Source: a virus
Direction: 5' to 3' (one strand)
DNA: 64,000 nt
IMG/VR virus record: IMGVR_UViG_3300048839_001709
Span: 1 to 64,000 of that record
Every line of letters begins with the position of its first letter. Positions within the stretch are counted from its first letter, which is position 1. Below are positions 1 to 7,480 of this stretch, piece by piece. The position numbers were made by a program, and so were the translations under genes. The notes beneath the pieces were generated by a model, which did no database searches, was not told where the DNA came from, and saw nothing but the letters and a program-made list of their open reading frames with translations.

Positions 1-48
1 CAATCGACGATGAATTTTCAACATCGAAAGAAAAAGAAGAGGCTCCCC

Positions 49-396
49 ATGAATGAAAACCATACCCCAAAATTTACCGAGCAATGGGCCATCGTCGAGT
101 TGATGGGGCACCGTAAACTCGGCGCGCAAATCAGCGAAGAGATCATAGCCGGCGTTCCCATGTTGCGGGTCGATATTCCGGAAACGTCGCAACAGAAAGC
201 TTTCACGCAATACTACTCAGCCTCGGCCATTTATTGTCTGACGCCGACGACGGAGCAAATCGGCCGCGAGTTGGCCGAGTGCCGCTCCGAACGTCCGGTG
301 CAAACATATGAGCTTCGGGCTTTGCCGGAGCCGCAAAAATTCGACGAATGCGAAAACGATGAGGAAGATGATAATGACGATACCCAACCCTATTGA
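49..396 (+). CDS. Hypothetical phage protein, acidic C-terminus
   Basis: 115 residues. The start at 49 is chosen because AGAAGAGG lies just upstream; an ATG at 10 gives a Lys-rich extension without a good ribosome site. The body (FTEQWAIVELMGHRKLGAQISEE) resembles a small conserved protein of tailed-phage early regions, of unknown role. The last 15 residues are almost all Asp, Glu and Asn. It opens the early operon seen at the left edge, and its 3' end overlaps the next small frame. Confidence 0.7.
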   Translation: MNENHTPKFTEQWAIVELMGHRKLGAQISEEIIAGVPMLRVDIPETSQQKAFTQYYSASAIYCLTPTTEQIGRELAECRSERPVQTYELRALPEPQKFDECENDEEDDNDDTQPY

Positions 397-532
397 TTGC
401 CGAAAAATCATCGGCATGGATTTATCTCTCAGTTCGCCGGCGGCTGTGGTCCTGCATCGTAATTCCTCGCAAGTGTGTTCATCGACCCAATCCGCCACTG
501 TCGCCGGCGTTTTTGAAGGGGAGCAAAAATGA
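374..532 (+). CDS. RuvC-like N-terminal stub, translationally coupled to rusA
   Basis: 52-residue frame starting inside the 3' end of the preceding gene behind GAGGAAG. It stops with an ATGA overlap on the rusA start. Residues 11-23 read KIIGMDLSLSSPA, like the first beta-strand of RuvC-type resolvases (G-[IM]-D-x-S, carrying the first catalytic Asp). The rest of the RuvC fold is missing. It may be a remnant of a resolvase replaced by RusA, or a small coupling peptide. The resemblance is short, so the call is weak. Confidence 0.35.
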   Translation: MTIPNPIDCRKIIGMDLSLSSPAAVVLHRNSSQVCSSTQSATVAGVFEGEQK

Positions 533-990
533 AACATATTCATTTCACAGTTCCTGGACCTTGCCAACCTAAGGGTAGACCGAAAGCAAGTGCGATTCGA
601 TTCGGAAAGTTTACGAAAATCAACATGCGCACACCCGAGAAAACCGTTACATACGAGGCTAAGGTTTACCAGCGATTGGTTGAAAAAATGGAGTTGACAG
701 GTTGTCAGCCAATGGACGGCCCGTTGCGGGCAATCATTACCGTGTATCGCGCCTTACCGAAGTCTTTATCTAAAAAAAGAGCGGAAAAGGCTATATGCGG
801 AGAAATAATGCCCACATCGAAGCCCGACCTCGACAACCAAGTGAAGTCTATTCTTGATGCAATCGGCGGAACGATTTGCGGAAACGATTCATCGTTTTGC
901 GTGATTGTGGCCAAAAAGAGATATGACGACGGGGCCGGAGAACGTGTTGATATAAATATTTCTGAAATTGAAACAGAGGTCAGCCAATGA
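529..990 (+). CDS. rusA: RusA-family Holliday junction resolvase
   Basis: 153 residues, normal for RusA-type endonucleases, which cut Holliday junctions and branched phage DNA before packaging. The N-terminus has the family beta-strand (HFTVPGPCQPKGRPKAS). The catalytic region is clear at about residues 97-112, KPDLDNQVKSILDAIGG, with the paired Asp residues, followed by an NDSSFCVIVAKKRY strand. It overlaps its neighbours by ATGA on both sides, so it is translated within a tightly coupled operon. Confidence 0.93.
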   Translation: MKHIHFTVPGPCQPKGRPKASAIRFGKFTKINMRTPEKTVTYEAKVYQRLVEKMELTGCQPMDGPLRAIITVYRALPKSLSKKRAEKAICGEIMPTSKPDLDNQVKSILDAIGGTICGNDSSFCVIVAKKRYDDGAGERVDINISEIETEVSQ

Positions 991-1175
991 CCCCGCTGGA
1001 AAAAGCTCGAGCCGAAATACTGGAAGCCATCTGGTCCGATCAGAAGATGATTATGCGGCTTTTGGGCTTCGACCCGGTAAAGCTCGAGGGCAATCTGCCG
1101 CAGTACGCCACGCTCGAACAGAAGGTGTTTTTCTTCGACTGGCTGATCCGCGATCGCCTGGAGATAGCAGCATGA
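987..1175 (+). CDS. Small hypothetical protein
   Basis: 62 residues starting in an ATGA overlap with rusA and ending in an ATGA overlap with the next gene. It looks mostly helical (EKARAEILEAIWSDQKMIMRLLGF) with a hydrophobic, aromatic middle (KVFFFDWLIRDRL). No family recognised. The overlaps on both sides are the main evidence that it is real. Confidence 0.6.
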   Translation: MTPLEKARAEILEAIWSDQKMIMRLLGFDPVKLEGNLPQYATLEQKVFFFDWLIRDRLEIAA

Positions 1176-1447
1176 TTTTCGTACAGGAACGATACGCACC
1201 CTTGGAATCGGCATTGCCGTGGGAATATGTCATGCCGCGCTCGTTCGAAGAAAGCCGCAATCGAGGCCAGAAGCGGGCCAAGCACACAGTTATTGCCAAC
1301 GAAACCGAGAAAAGCATCGGTTTGATTCCGGTGCGTGGTTTTCCGGAAATCGCGGAAATCCTCGGCATTCCTCGCTCCACGGTGCAACACATTTACCAAC
1401 AGGCTTTGGCCAAGGTGATCGCTAAGGCCGGGAGAATGGCGAGATGA
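1172..1447 (+). CDS. Sigma-70 region 4-like HTH protein
   Basis: 91 residues from an ATG overlapping the previous stop. The C-terminal half (about residues 60-85, FPEIAEILGIPRSTVQHIYQQALAKV) is a helix-turn-helix of the kind seen in sigma region 4 and short phage transcription regulators. Nothing like sigma region 2 is present. It sits near the end of the early operon, upstream of the late genes, where phages often encode their late activator. It is therefore one candidate for the factor acting at the late box described elsewhere in this annotation; that is inference. Confidence 0.7.
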   Translation: MIFVQERYAPLESALPWEYVMPRSFEESRNRGQKRAKHTVIANETEKSIGLIPVRGFPEIAEILGIPRSTVQHIYQQALAKVIAKAGRMAR

Positions 1448-1704
1448 GTAACACCGAAGTCATTATTGGGTGGATCGGACGAATGGCAAACAACTTCGGA
1501 GGCGAAGTGTTCGACCGCGAATTGAATCGCATTTGGGATTGGGGCCAAGCGCTCTGCCGTCTGCGCTGGGGAAAAGACTGGATGAACAATCAAGAATTTC
1601 GCGATCTCGAATCGCAAGCGCCTTCACCACTTCCCGACGATACCGATGTGGCAAATGCGAAAGCCTGGGAAACGGGACAATGGCCCGAATGGGCAAAAAG
1701 GTAA
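1444..1704 (+). CDS. Small hypothetical protein, Trp-rich
   Basis: 86 residues, start in an ATGA overlap with the HTH gene. It has seven Trp residues (WIGRMANNF, WDWGQALCRLRWGKDW, WPEWAKR). No zinc motif or membrane segment. No family recognised; supported by operon overlap and typical codon use. Confidence 0.6.
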   Translation: MSNTEVIIGWIGRMANNFGGEVFDRELNRIWDWGQALCRLRWGKDWMNNQEFRDLESQAPSPLPDDTDVANAKAWETGQWPEWAKR

Positions 1705-1713
1705 GAACAAAAC

Positions 1714-1992
1714 ATGCCAAGAGGCAGAAGAAAAAAACCGAACGAAAAAATGCGCCAGCGCTATTGGTGCGAGGCGTTGCGGACATCCACGTTCGATCCG
1801 GACTTTTGCCAAAAACGAAAAGACCATTCGCCGGATCATGCGCAGAAGGTGCTCAGTCAATTCGATTACTGCCGCCACTGCAAAGGCGGTTTGCAAAAGG
1901 TGGGGGAGGTCGATCTCGCCGAGTTGTCGGCGACGTACACCCCGCCGAAAAAACGGAAACACCGAGGGGGAGAAAGGTTCTTGCCGGAATGA
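1714..1992 (+). CDS. Small hypothetical protein with Cys pair
   Basis: 92 residues, very basic at both ends (MPRGRRKKPNEK; PPKKRKHRGG). The middle has CRHCKGG plus two earlier Cys residues, a possible metal site or rubredoxin-like knuckle. It ends in an ATGA overlap with the next gene. Unknown function; possibly nucleic-acid binding from its charge. Confidence 0.5.
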   Translation: MPRGRRKKPNEKMRQRYWCEALRTSTFDPDFCQKRKDHSPDHAQKVLSQFDYCRHCKGGLQKVGEVDLAELSATYTPPKKRKHRGGERFLPE

Positions 1993-2699
1993 GAACCATT
2001 TGCCTGTACTGTTGCAAATGCAAAAGACAGCCGCTGACCGCAGGAAGCAGGGAGTTAGGCTATCGTCCGTTGCACAACTGCGCGGCCGGTCATTTCGAAT
2101 TGCTGGAAAAGCGCAACCTGCCTGAAAAGCGCGAATGCTGCGACTATGACGGCGACATTCCTTTGGAACGGCTTTTGCTCAAATGGGACAGTCAGAAAAA
2201 ATACGGAATTGGCGAAACAACCCACATCAATCTGGCTAAGGTGCTTCCGAAAAAAGTATGCGAAGCGCTGCAAAAAACAATAAAAAAATCAGGCATGGTC
2301 TACGTTGGCGCAGCTTGTCGGGACAATCGCAGCGATAAAAAAGAAAATGAAACGGCTACGGAACCTGTTCATTCGTCGTATCGTTCGACGTACCTCGGCA
2401 ATCTTTCCGATCTGGTCGATAAAAAAACATTCCGCGAGGTCCGCAAGTTCGTTCGGGGATCTTCGATGGCTTACTTGCCGTCGATTCGCAACACGGAAAA
2501 GTTGCAGGAACAATTTCAAAACGAGGTGGTGAAAAAATTCACCGCCATGCAATCCATCAATGCCACCGCCAAGGCGTTGGGAACCACCCGCGTCAGGGTG
2601 CGGCAGATTCTGAGAAAAACAGGAAACTATACCGATAACCGCCTGAAGCGCATGCAGCGGCTGGAAGGGCGTGGTAGCGCGAAGAGGAAGGGTAAATAG
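1989..2699 (+). CDS. Putative regulator: Cys-rich N-terminus and C-terminal HTH
   Basis: 236 residues from an ATG overlapping the previous stop. The N-terminus (CLYCCKCKRQP, then NCAAGH and ECCDYDG) carries enough Cys and His for a zinc knuckle. Residues about 190-215 (AMQSINATAKALGTTRVRVRQILRKTGNY) form a convincing helix-turn-helix, followed by a basic tail. This is the largest HTH protein of the left early operon and a second candidate late-gene activator. The DNA target cannot be told from sequence. Confidence 0.6.
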   Translation: MRTICLYCCKCKRQPLTAGSRELGYRPLHNCAAGHFELLEKRNLPEKRECCDYDGDIPLERLLLKWDSQKKYGIGETTHINLAKVLPKKVCEALQKTIKKSGMVYVGAACRDNRSDKKENETATEPVHSSYRSTYLGNLSDLVDKKTFREVRKFVRGSSMAYLPSIRNTEKLQEQFQNEVVKKFTAMQSINATAKALGTTRVRVRQILRKTGNYTDNRLKRMQRLEGRGSAKRKGK

Positions 2700-2702
2700 G
2701 CC

Positions 2703-2939
2703 ATGAGCACACAAAAGCATCTTACCTGGTTTCCGACATACGGTTTCAACAAACAAATTCAAATAGGTCGATTGAAAATTGGCGCGGAGTTTCGCCCGAA
2801 AAGCAAAAATGAGTGGGGGCGATTCGGCGGCGGTTGTAACTGGAAATTGGGAGTGCAAATCGGCTGCACGACTGTAATTGTCAGCCTTCTTGTTTTTGAG
2901 ATGACATTCACCTGGAAACCGAAAAGCAAGAAAGGGTAA
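2703..2939 (+). CDS. Small hypothetical phage protein
   Basis: 78 residues, starting 3 nt after the previous stop. It shows the pattern WGRFGGGCNWKLGVQIG followed by a beta-rich hydrophobic stretch (TVIVSLLVFEMTFTW) and a Lys-rich tail. I recall similar short Gly/Trp proteins in phage early regions, always without a function. The hydrophobic stretch is too polar at its edges for a clear membrane call. Confidence 0.55.
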   Translation: MSTQKHLTWFPTYGFNKQIQIGRLKIGAEFRPKSKNEWGRFGGGCNWKLGVQIGCTTVIVSLLVFEMTFTWKPKSKKG

Positions 2940-2982
2940 ATGCCGATGCATGAGCCACAAAAACGACCGAGAGGAAAAAGCG

Positions 2983-3627
2983 ATGAATGATGCACTGATC
3001 AAGCTGTATTTGACAGCGAAAACCATCGTAATTGCCGCAGGATTTGAACATGAAATTGAATGGCAAAAAAACGTTTCATTCGAAGAAACGACCGAGGCTA
3101 CGTTCATCGGCGAAGCCGCTTGGGTTGTGCTCAACAGCGGCTTTCGAGGCGCGATCGCAAGAAAGCTTTGGGACGGTGGACTCCGTGCAGCCTTCGAGGA
3201 TTTCCCGAGTGCCGAGTACGTCGTGCAGCACCAGGATCGGATATTTCAGGCTGCGCGTAAGGTCTTCAAGGGAGAACGCAAATTGGATGCGATGGTCAAG
3301 ATTTGTCGCATCGTCAGAGAGCGTGGATGGGAGGACGTGAAGAAAAGTATCCGGGAACGAGGCGTCATCGCCTTGCAGGAGTTCCCGTTCATGGGTCCGA
3401 TTACCAGCTATCACCTCGCCAAAAATATCGGGTTGGACGTAGTAAAGCCAGACCGACACTTGGTCCGAATGGCCGAAGCCTTTGGTTTTTCTTCTCCACA
3501 TGAACTCTGTGCTCATGTGAAAGAAAGGCTAGGTGTGAAGGTAGCTGTCGTGGATATGGTTCTCTGGCGATATGCCACGCTGAAACCAAATTACCTATCC
3601 GAAATTTTGGAGCAAGTCGATGAATGA
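2983..3627 (+). CDS. HhH-GPD DNA glycosylase-like protein
   Basis: 214 residues; start at 2983 chosen for the GAGAGGAAAAAG upstream (an ATG at 2950 has no such site). Residues about 135-165, FPFMGPITSYHLAKNIGLDVVKPDRHLVRMAE, fit a helix-hairpin-helix followed by the KPD-R-H segment of the EndoIII/AlkA superfamily, whose Asp is catalytic. No Cys4 iron-sulfur cluster follows. Likely a base-excision or anti-restriction DNA enzyme. Its 3' end overlaps the next gene by 8 nt. Confidence 0.7.
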   Translation: MNDALIKLYLTAKTIVIAAGFEHEIEWQKNVSFEETTEATFIGEAAWVVLNSGFRGAIARKLWDGGLRAAFEDFPSAEYVVQHQDRIFQAARKVFKGERKLDAMVKICRIVRERGWEDVKKSIRERGVIALQEFPFMGPITSYHLAKNIGLDVVKPDRHLVRMAEAFGFSSPHELCAHVKERLGVKVAVVDMVLWRYATLKPNYLSEILEQVDE

Positions 3628-3925
3628 ACCACGAAAAACCACGCCCAAGCCGGTGACCATCGGCCATGTTCAGGCGCGAATCATCCTGTATCTGGCCAAT
3701 TCCAACGTGGTGGTGGACTGCCTGAAAAACATCAAGTTCACCATGCTGGCGAACGAGGGCTTTCTCGAAGCAACAACGCACCAGGCCGTCCACAGCCTCG
3801 TGCGTTCGAAGCTGGCGAAGCTTGATCGCGCCTGTCCGAACGGCGGCGACATTTCCTTGACCAAGCTTGGCGAGGCGGCGGTTCCGTTTTGCCAAGAGCT
3901 TTGGAAAAAGTGGGGGAAAAAATAA
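3620..3925 (+). CDS. Winged-helix-like hypothetical protein
   Basis: 101 residues overlapping the glycosylase stop by 8 nt. The pattern of helices followed by a Gly-Asp hairpin (QAVHSLVRSKLAKLDRACPNGGDISLTKLGEAA) suggests a small winged-helix domain, like MarR-type readers of a last beta-hairpin. DNA binding is inferred only from this pattern. Confidence 0.55.
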   Translation: MNEPRKTTPKPVTIGHVQARIILYLANSNVVVDCLKNIKFTMLANEGFLEATTHQAVHSLVRSKLAKLDRACPNGGDISLTKLGEAAVPFCQELWKKWGKK

Positions 3926-4303
3926 ATGACGAGTAAAGAACCCATTACCGCCGACGATGTTGTTACTTGCTCGTGCGGGCGTAAATATCGCCACAACCCA
4001 AAATATTCAGAATACCGGCTTCTGCCAGATCATGACGGTTATGCTTCAACCGACGATCCAGCCGGATGGATCATTGCGATGGGTTGTTGTCCATCCTGCT
4101 ACGACAAACATCATGGCGGAACCGGCGATAATAATCCCGAAGCGGACGAATGGCTTTGTAAGGATGAGGAAGAAGCAGTGAACAAGGATGTCGTTTGTCC
4201 ATTCTGCGGCGAGCGTGATTTTGACCTGATCGGCCTCAAGATTCACTTGTTGAATTATTGTGAGAAATACCGCGATACCCCACTCTTTGATGCTAAAAGA
4301 TGA
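3926..4303 (+). CDS. Zinc-finger hypothetical protein
   Basis: 125 residues, starting at the base after the previous stop. Two metal-binding clusters are visible: an N-terminal one (CSCGRKYRHNP ... CCPSCYDKHHGG) and a C-terminal C2HC finger (VCPFCGERDFDLIGLKIHLLNYC). The latter resembles classical zinc fingers. Role unknown; probably nucleic-acid or protein binding in early infection. Confidence 0.65.
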   Translation: MTSKEPITADDVVTCSCGRKYRHNPKYSEYRLLPDHDGYASTDDPAGWIIAMGCCPSCYDKHHGGTGDNNPEADEWLCKDEEEAVNKDVVCPFCGERDFDLIGLKIHLLNYCEKYRDTPLFDAKR

Positions 4304-4316
4304 AAAGGAGCAACTA

Positions 4317-4523
4317 GTGAATGAAATGTTAGTTCTGCGTATGGAGAATGTAGCGCTACTCATGGCCCAAATAGCCGAATTCAACGCTCGAATTGCGGGA
4401 ATGGTGGCAATAAACCAACAGAGGGCATTTTCAGGCGAAGCGCCAGCCTATGCAGAGAATGAATTCGCTCAGGCAATTGGCGAATTTCCAGACCCGATGG
4501 TCACACTAAAAAGAGGATTGTAA
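4317..4523 (+). CDS. Small helical hypothetical protein (GTG start)
   Basis: 68 residues. GTG at 4317 is chosen because AAAAGGAG lies 6 nt upstream; in-frame ATGs at 4260 and 4290 would overlap the preceding gene without a ribosome site. The first 40 residues form an amphipathic helix (MLVLRMENVALLMAQIAEFNARI), probably a coiled coil. Function unknown. Confidence 0.5.
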   Translation: MNEMLVLRMENVALLMAQIAEFNARIAGMVAINQQRAFSGEAPAYAENEFAQAIGEFPDPMVTLKRGL

Positions 4524-4525
4524 AA

Positions 4526-5131
4526 ATGAACCAGAAACACATCATCATTTTCGACATCGAAACCGGCGGCTTGGACGAAAAGGTGTATCCGATCATCCAG
4601 ATCGCGGCGGTTGCGGTCGAACTGCAAACGATGATCGAAGTAGAAGAATTTCAAGTCAAAATCAAATTCGACGAAAATAAGGCCGAAAAGCAGGCGTTGG
4701 CTGTCAATTCCTACGATCCGGTCGTTTGGGCGAAAGAGGCGATCGAACCGCGACAAGCGGCGGCGCAATTCGAGCAATTCGTCGACCCGTTCAAATACCA
4801 GTTCGTCAGCCAGCGCGGCAAGCGGGTCAGCACCGGCTTTGCCTGCGGCCACAACAGCGAACGGTTCGACATTCCATTCCTGCATTCTTGGTACAAGCGC
4901 ATGGGCGCCTGGTGCCCGATCGGTTTCAAGAACCTGGATACGCTGCAAATGGCCCTTATCGCGCAAACCTTGGGCCTTGTGGACTTTGGCGACAAGCACC
5001 AGTTGAAAGACGTTGCCCGAACCCTGGGCATTTCACTACCCGAGGTTATGCACGATGCGATGGAAGATACCCGGATCACGGCAAAGGTGTTCGCGGCGCT
5101 GATGCAAGTCCTGAAAGGAAAACGGTCATGA
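4526..5131 (+). CDS. DEDDh 3'-5' exonuclease, DnaQ-like
   Basis: 201 residues. The three exonuclease motifs are present in order: FDIETGG at residues 9-15 (Exo I), GHNSERFDIPFL near 111-122 (Exo II) and HDAMEDTRITAKV near 180-192 (Exo III with the catalytic His and Asp). Such stand-alone proofreading-type nucleases are common in phage replication operons, where they trim DNA or RNA 3' ends. No polymerase domain is attached. It overlaps the next gene by ATGA. Confidence 0.88.
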   Translation: MNQKHIIIFDIETGGLDEKVYPIIQIAAVAVELQTMIEVEEFQVKIKFDENKAEKQALAVNSYDPVVWAKEAIEPRQAAAQFEQFVDPFKYQFVSQRGKRVSTGFACGHNSERFDIPFLHSWYKRMGAWCPIGFKNLDTLQMALIAQTLGLVDFGDKHQLKDVARTLGISLPEVMHDAMEDTRITAKVFAALMQVLKGKRS

Positions 5132-5715
5132 GCAAGCTAACCGATGAGCAACTGCAAGAGATCAATGATTGTGTGGAGAAATACAGAAAAAGTAAAACAG
5201 TATCATGCGATTGCAAGATAGTTTCCCCGCTCGAATGCATTGAAGATTTATTGGGACGCATCCAATCCCAGGACGCGGAAATCAAGGAACTGCGCGAGTT
5301 CCTGAATGAATCGGCGCACCTTCTCTGTCAGGAGATCGGCGCAAACCAGCCGACACGCAACGCAGCCTACGAAGCCATCGCCAAGCTCCATGAGGCAAAT
5401 AAAGAGAACCAGGTGCTCAAGGCCAAGCTCGCCGACGTGGAAAAAGTAAAAAAAGTTTATTGCGTCACGATGAGTTATCACGATGGCGATCACGAACATG
5501 GGACGTACCGATCACCACTATTTTTGAGCAAAGAGGATGCCGAAGCCTTCCGAGCCGCAATGATTGAAGGCGGTTCTGGAATCGAATGGTGGTCTGATGG
5601 AGGATGGAACAACATCAACGGAGATCAGAGTGTAATTGAAGAAATCGAAGTGTTTGATCGTTTCGATGGGCAAATAAAAGAAAGAACAGAGTATCTTGAA
5701 ATATCATGGACATGA
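5128..5715 (+). CDS. Hypothetical protein with coiled coil and C-terminal domain
   Basis: 195 residues. Residues 1-110 are largely coiled coil (IQSQDAEIKELREFL; AKLHEANKENQVLKAKLADVEKV). Residues about 112-195 form a compact acidic domain starting VYCVTMSYHDGDHEHGTY, with conserved-looking Trp residues (IEWWSDGGWNN). The second half could be a small ligand-binding or adaptor domain. No family recognised. Confidence 0.6.
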   Translation: MSKLTDEQLQEINDCVEKYRKSKTVSCDCKIVSPLECIEDLLGRIQSQDAEIKELREFLNESAHLLCQEIGANQPTRNAAYEAIAKLHEANKENQVLKAKLADVEKVKKVYCVTMSYHDGDHEHGTYRSPLFLSKEDAEAFRAAMIEGGSGIEWWSDGGWNNINGDQSVIEEIEVFDRFDGQIKERTEYLEISWT

Positions 5716-5733
5716 CCATGAAGGCGGTGAGTG

Positions 5734-5976
5734 ATGGGCGGGCGCGAAAAAGAAAAAGCGATGCGCGATCTCCAAAAAAGCGAGGCGTACAGATGGTACG
5801 CCACGAATACAAAGACGTGTGTGAACAGGCAAAGATACGGCGGTCTCAGGCATGCGTTCTGTAAAGCCGTCGATGGCAAGCGATGTCTCTACCGCTATTG
5901 CCCGCTATGGGGACCAGAACGGCAGCCAACCCAACGAAGGGCGAAACTCCGAGCGAAGTTAGAGGGTGGTGAGTGA
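5734..5976 (+). CDS. Small basic hypothetical protein
   Basis: 80 residues, ATG at 5734; a GTG three bases earlier is equally possible. Rich in Arg and Lys with four Cys (CVNRQRYGG, AFC, RCLYRYCPLWG), perhaps a zinc site. It ends in a TGATG overlap with the next gene. Unknown role. Confidence 0.5.
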   Translation: MGGREKEKAMRDLQKSEAYRWYATNTKTCVNRQRYGGLRHAFCKAVDGKRCLYRYCPLWGPERQPTQRRAKLRAKLEGGE

Positions 5977-6377
5977 TGAAATCAGAACCAATTATCTGTA
6001 GTCAGTGCGAAAAAGAAATAACCGGAGAGCCGGTAGTCGAAGAATACTACCGGCATTGCGACGACGACGCTGGCGAAAAGTATTACTTTTGCCCCGAAGA
6101 AAACGAGGAAGACGGTTGTGTATGCCGCGCCGAGTACGAGGATCAAAGCTACATCCAGTTTTGCGAGGTATGCGGACGTTATATTGCCGATGGTGGTTAC
6201 GCCGCAATCAATTTCATCAGCACACCGGCAAATATGGACGACAAAAAAACAATGAGCGGAGATATCTGCTACAAGTGCCACCGTGAACATACGTTGGCTC
6301 ATGGTCTGGCACTCGCGGATCTACAAAACGAAGAAGTCGAAGTCGAAAACTACTACTCCGAAAAGGAGCTAGAGTAG
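5976..6377 (+). CDS. Zinc-ribbon hypothetical protein
   Basis: 133 residues. Several Cys pairs suggest two or three metal sites: ICSQCEKEITGEP, FCPEEN...CVC, FCEVCGRYIADGG and ICYKCHREH. The first and last pairs resemble a split treble-clef or LIM-like arrangement. It stops with TAG, and the same reading frame continues coding-like for another 49 codons, described as a separate feature. Confidence 0.65.
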   Translation: MKSEPIICSQCEKEITGEPVVEEYYRHCDDDAGEKYYFCPEENEEDGCVCRAEYEDQSYIQFCEVCGRYIADGGYAAINFISTPANMDDKKTMSGDICYKCHREHTLAHGLALADLQNEEVEVENYYSEKELE

Positions 6378-6527
6378 CATGGATGGAAGCTCGAACCATG
6401 CGATAAGCATGAAGACGAAGACGAGATTCGTAAGCGAGCGATAAATTTGGCAAAAGCAGGAAACGATGTATTAATTCATGTTCGCGGTTGGAGCGAATCG
6501 GTTTATTTCAGACCGCGCAAAGATTAG
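6378..6527 (+). pseudogene. DUF2188-like small frame lacking its own start
   Basis: In phase with the preceding gene, immediately after its TAG, 49 sense codons read like a real protein. The end, AINLAKAGNDVLIHVRGWSE, resembles DUF2188-type proteins (a helix then V-L-I-H-x-R-G). No start codon exists in this frame. An AAGGAG followed by an ATG at 6379 points to a start one base out of phase. Either a small gene has a one-base frameshift (or assembly indel), or the TAG is read through. Confidence 0.35.
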
Positions 6528-6538
6528 AACAAAGACCA

Positions 6539-6558
6539 TTTTGTTGACGCCAACAAAA
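6539..6558. promoter_or_regulatory. Perfect 8-bp inverted repeat upstream of a small gene
   Basis: TTTTGTTGACGCCAACAAAA: two 8-bp arms around ACGC. A related element lies at 13484-13509 and a wider-spaced one at 7120-7158. It is 13 bp upstream of the next start codon and overlaps its leader, so it could be an operator or an mRNA hairpin controlling that gene. Confidence 0.5.
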
Positions 6559-6570
6559 AGGAAATGACCA

Positions 6571-7098
6571 ATGAATTTCACCGATCAAGAAATCGCCCAG
6601 GCAAAAGAAATCATGGAGAAATTACGGCGGGATGCCCAGGCCGAAGCCGATGAATCGGATAAAGCATGGCGTAATTATGGATTTGCAGAAAGAGGCGAGC
6701 GATACGTCGACGACGACGAATTGCGTCAACTCGAACTTCGCGCAAAGCGTTGTAAGCGGGCAAAGGAAGAATCCGCACAAAAGCTCAAAGATACGGAAAA
6801 ACGATATGCTCAGTTCCTCGCCGAAGTGGAGATCCAGAGAAACAGCGCCAAGTACGGCAAAGAACAAATCGAAAGCACGTTGATTTGGCACGATCCGGAA
6901 ATACTCGAGCCAAGGCTGTGTGGGCCATATCTCGTCATGCTCGGCAAGGACGATTTCACTCTGGCCAATTACAACCACCAGGAACGCCATTGGCTTTCCA
7001 CGGAAGACGACAGATGCGGATATTCGCTCGACGTGAAACTGTACGCCGAAGTTGCTCTGCCAAACGTCGAAGTTGACGCCGGGGAAAGGAATAGATGA
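6571..7098 (+). CDS. Coiled-coil protein with DUF551-like C-terminus
   Basis: 175 residues, with AAAAAGGAAATGACC upstream. Residues 1-105 are charged helix and coiled coil. Residues about 106-170 (IWHDPEILEPRLCGPYLVML ... ANYNHQERHWLS) resemble the DUF551 type of small phage domain, which often begins W-x-[SD] and has a conserved P-x(5)-G-x-[YV]-L-V. Function unknown. Preceded by the inverted repeat at 6539. Confidence 0.6.
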   Translation: MNFTDQEIAQAKEIMEKLRRDAQAEADESDKAWRNYGFAERGERYVDDDELRQLELRAKRCKRAKEESAQKLKDTEKRYAQFLAEVEIQRNSAKYGKEQIESTLIWHDPEILEPRLCGPYLVMLGKDDFTLANYNHQERHWLSTEDDRCGYSLDVKLYAEVALPNVEVDAGERNR

Positions 7099-7119
7099 TA
7101 TCCTACTCCAGCCAAATCG

Positions 7120-7158
7120 GTTTGTTGTTAATGAAACCGCCTTTCACTAGCAACAAAC
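7120..7158. promoter_or_regulatory. Inverted repeat GTTTGTTG / CAACAAAC
   Basis: Perfect 8-bp arms at 7120-7127 and 7151-7158 separated by 23 nt, in the gap before the next gene. The arms match the core of the repeats at 6539 and 13484, which suggests one DNA- or RNA-binding factor or a common RNA hairpin. Confidence 0.4.
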
Positions 7159-7189
7159 TCAACATTCATGATAAAAAACAGGAAGGACG

Positions 7190-7480
7190 ATGCGTTCAAC
7201 CACCAGGACACAGAAAATAGGCGGCGTGACCATCGTTAGAAGAAGAGGACCAATGACCACCGACAAGTCTGAATATCCGATTTTCGTCTTCAAATGCAAA
7301 CGTTGCGGAAACATTGTCCGAGATGAATGGCGCTATCTCCCGCCAGGGTGGAAAATACCCAAACTCGGAATCTGCGACGATTGTCTCTTACCCGAGGACA
7401 CGAGAGGACCGGAAAGACCGCTCGCAATTTTAGCCAAGACCGAAGCAACTATAAACGGCACCGATCAACTACCGCACTAG
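7190..7480 (+). CDS. Zinc-ribbon hypothetical protein
   Basis: 96 residues from ATG 7190 (AGGAAGGA just upstream). An alternative ATG at 7253 also follows a good site (AGAAGAGGA) and would give 75 residues; the conserved-looking part lies after it. A four-Cys ribbon is visible: FKCKRCGNIVRDE ... GICDDCLLPED. Last small gene of the left early operon. Confidence 0.6.
   Translation: MRSTTRTQKIGGVTIVRRRGPMTTDKSEYPIFVFKCKRCGNIVRDEWRYLPPGWKIPKLGICDDCLLPEDTRGPERPLAILAKTEATINGTDQLPH

Noticed and set aside
5976-6527. General recoding of TAG in this phage
   Set aside because: Many genes, for example those ending at 8649, 14868 and 30879, stop cleanly at TAG with no coding-like extension.
7095-7220. 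41-codon open frame after the coiled-coil gene
   Set aside because: It has an ATGA-type overlap and a fair ribosome site but spans the inverted repeat at 7120 and overlaps the next gene; composition is not protein-like.
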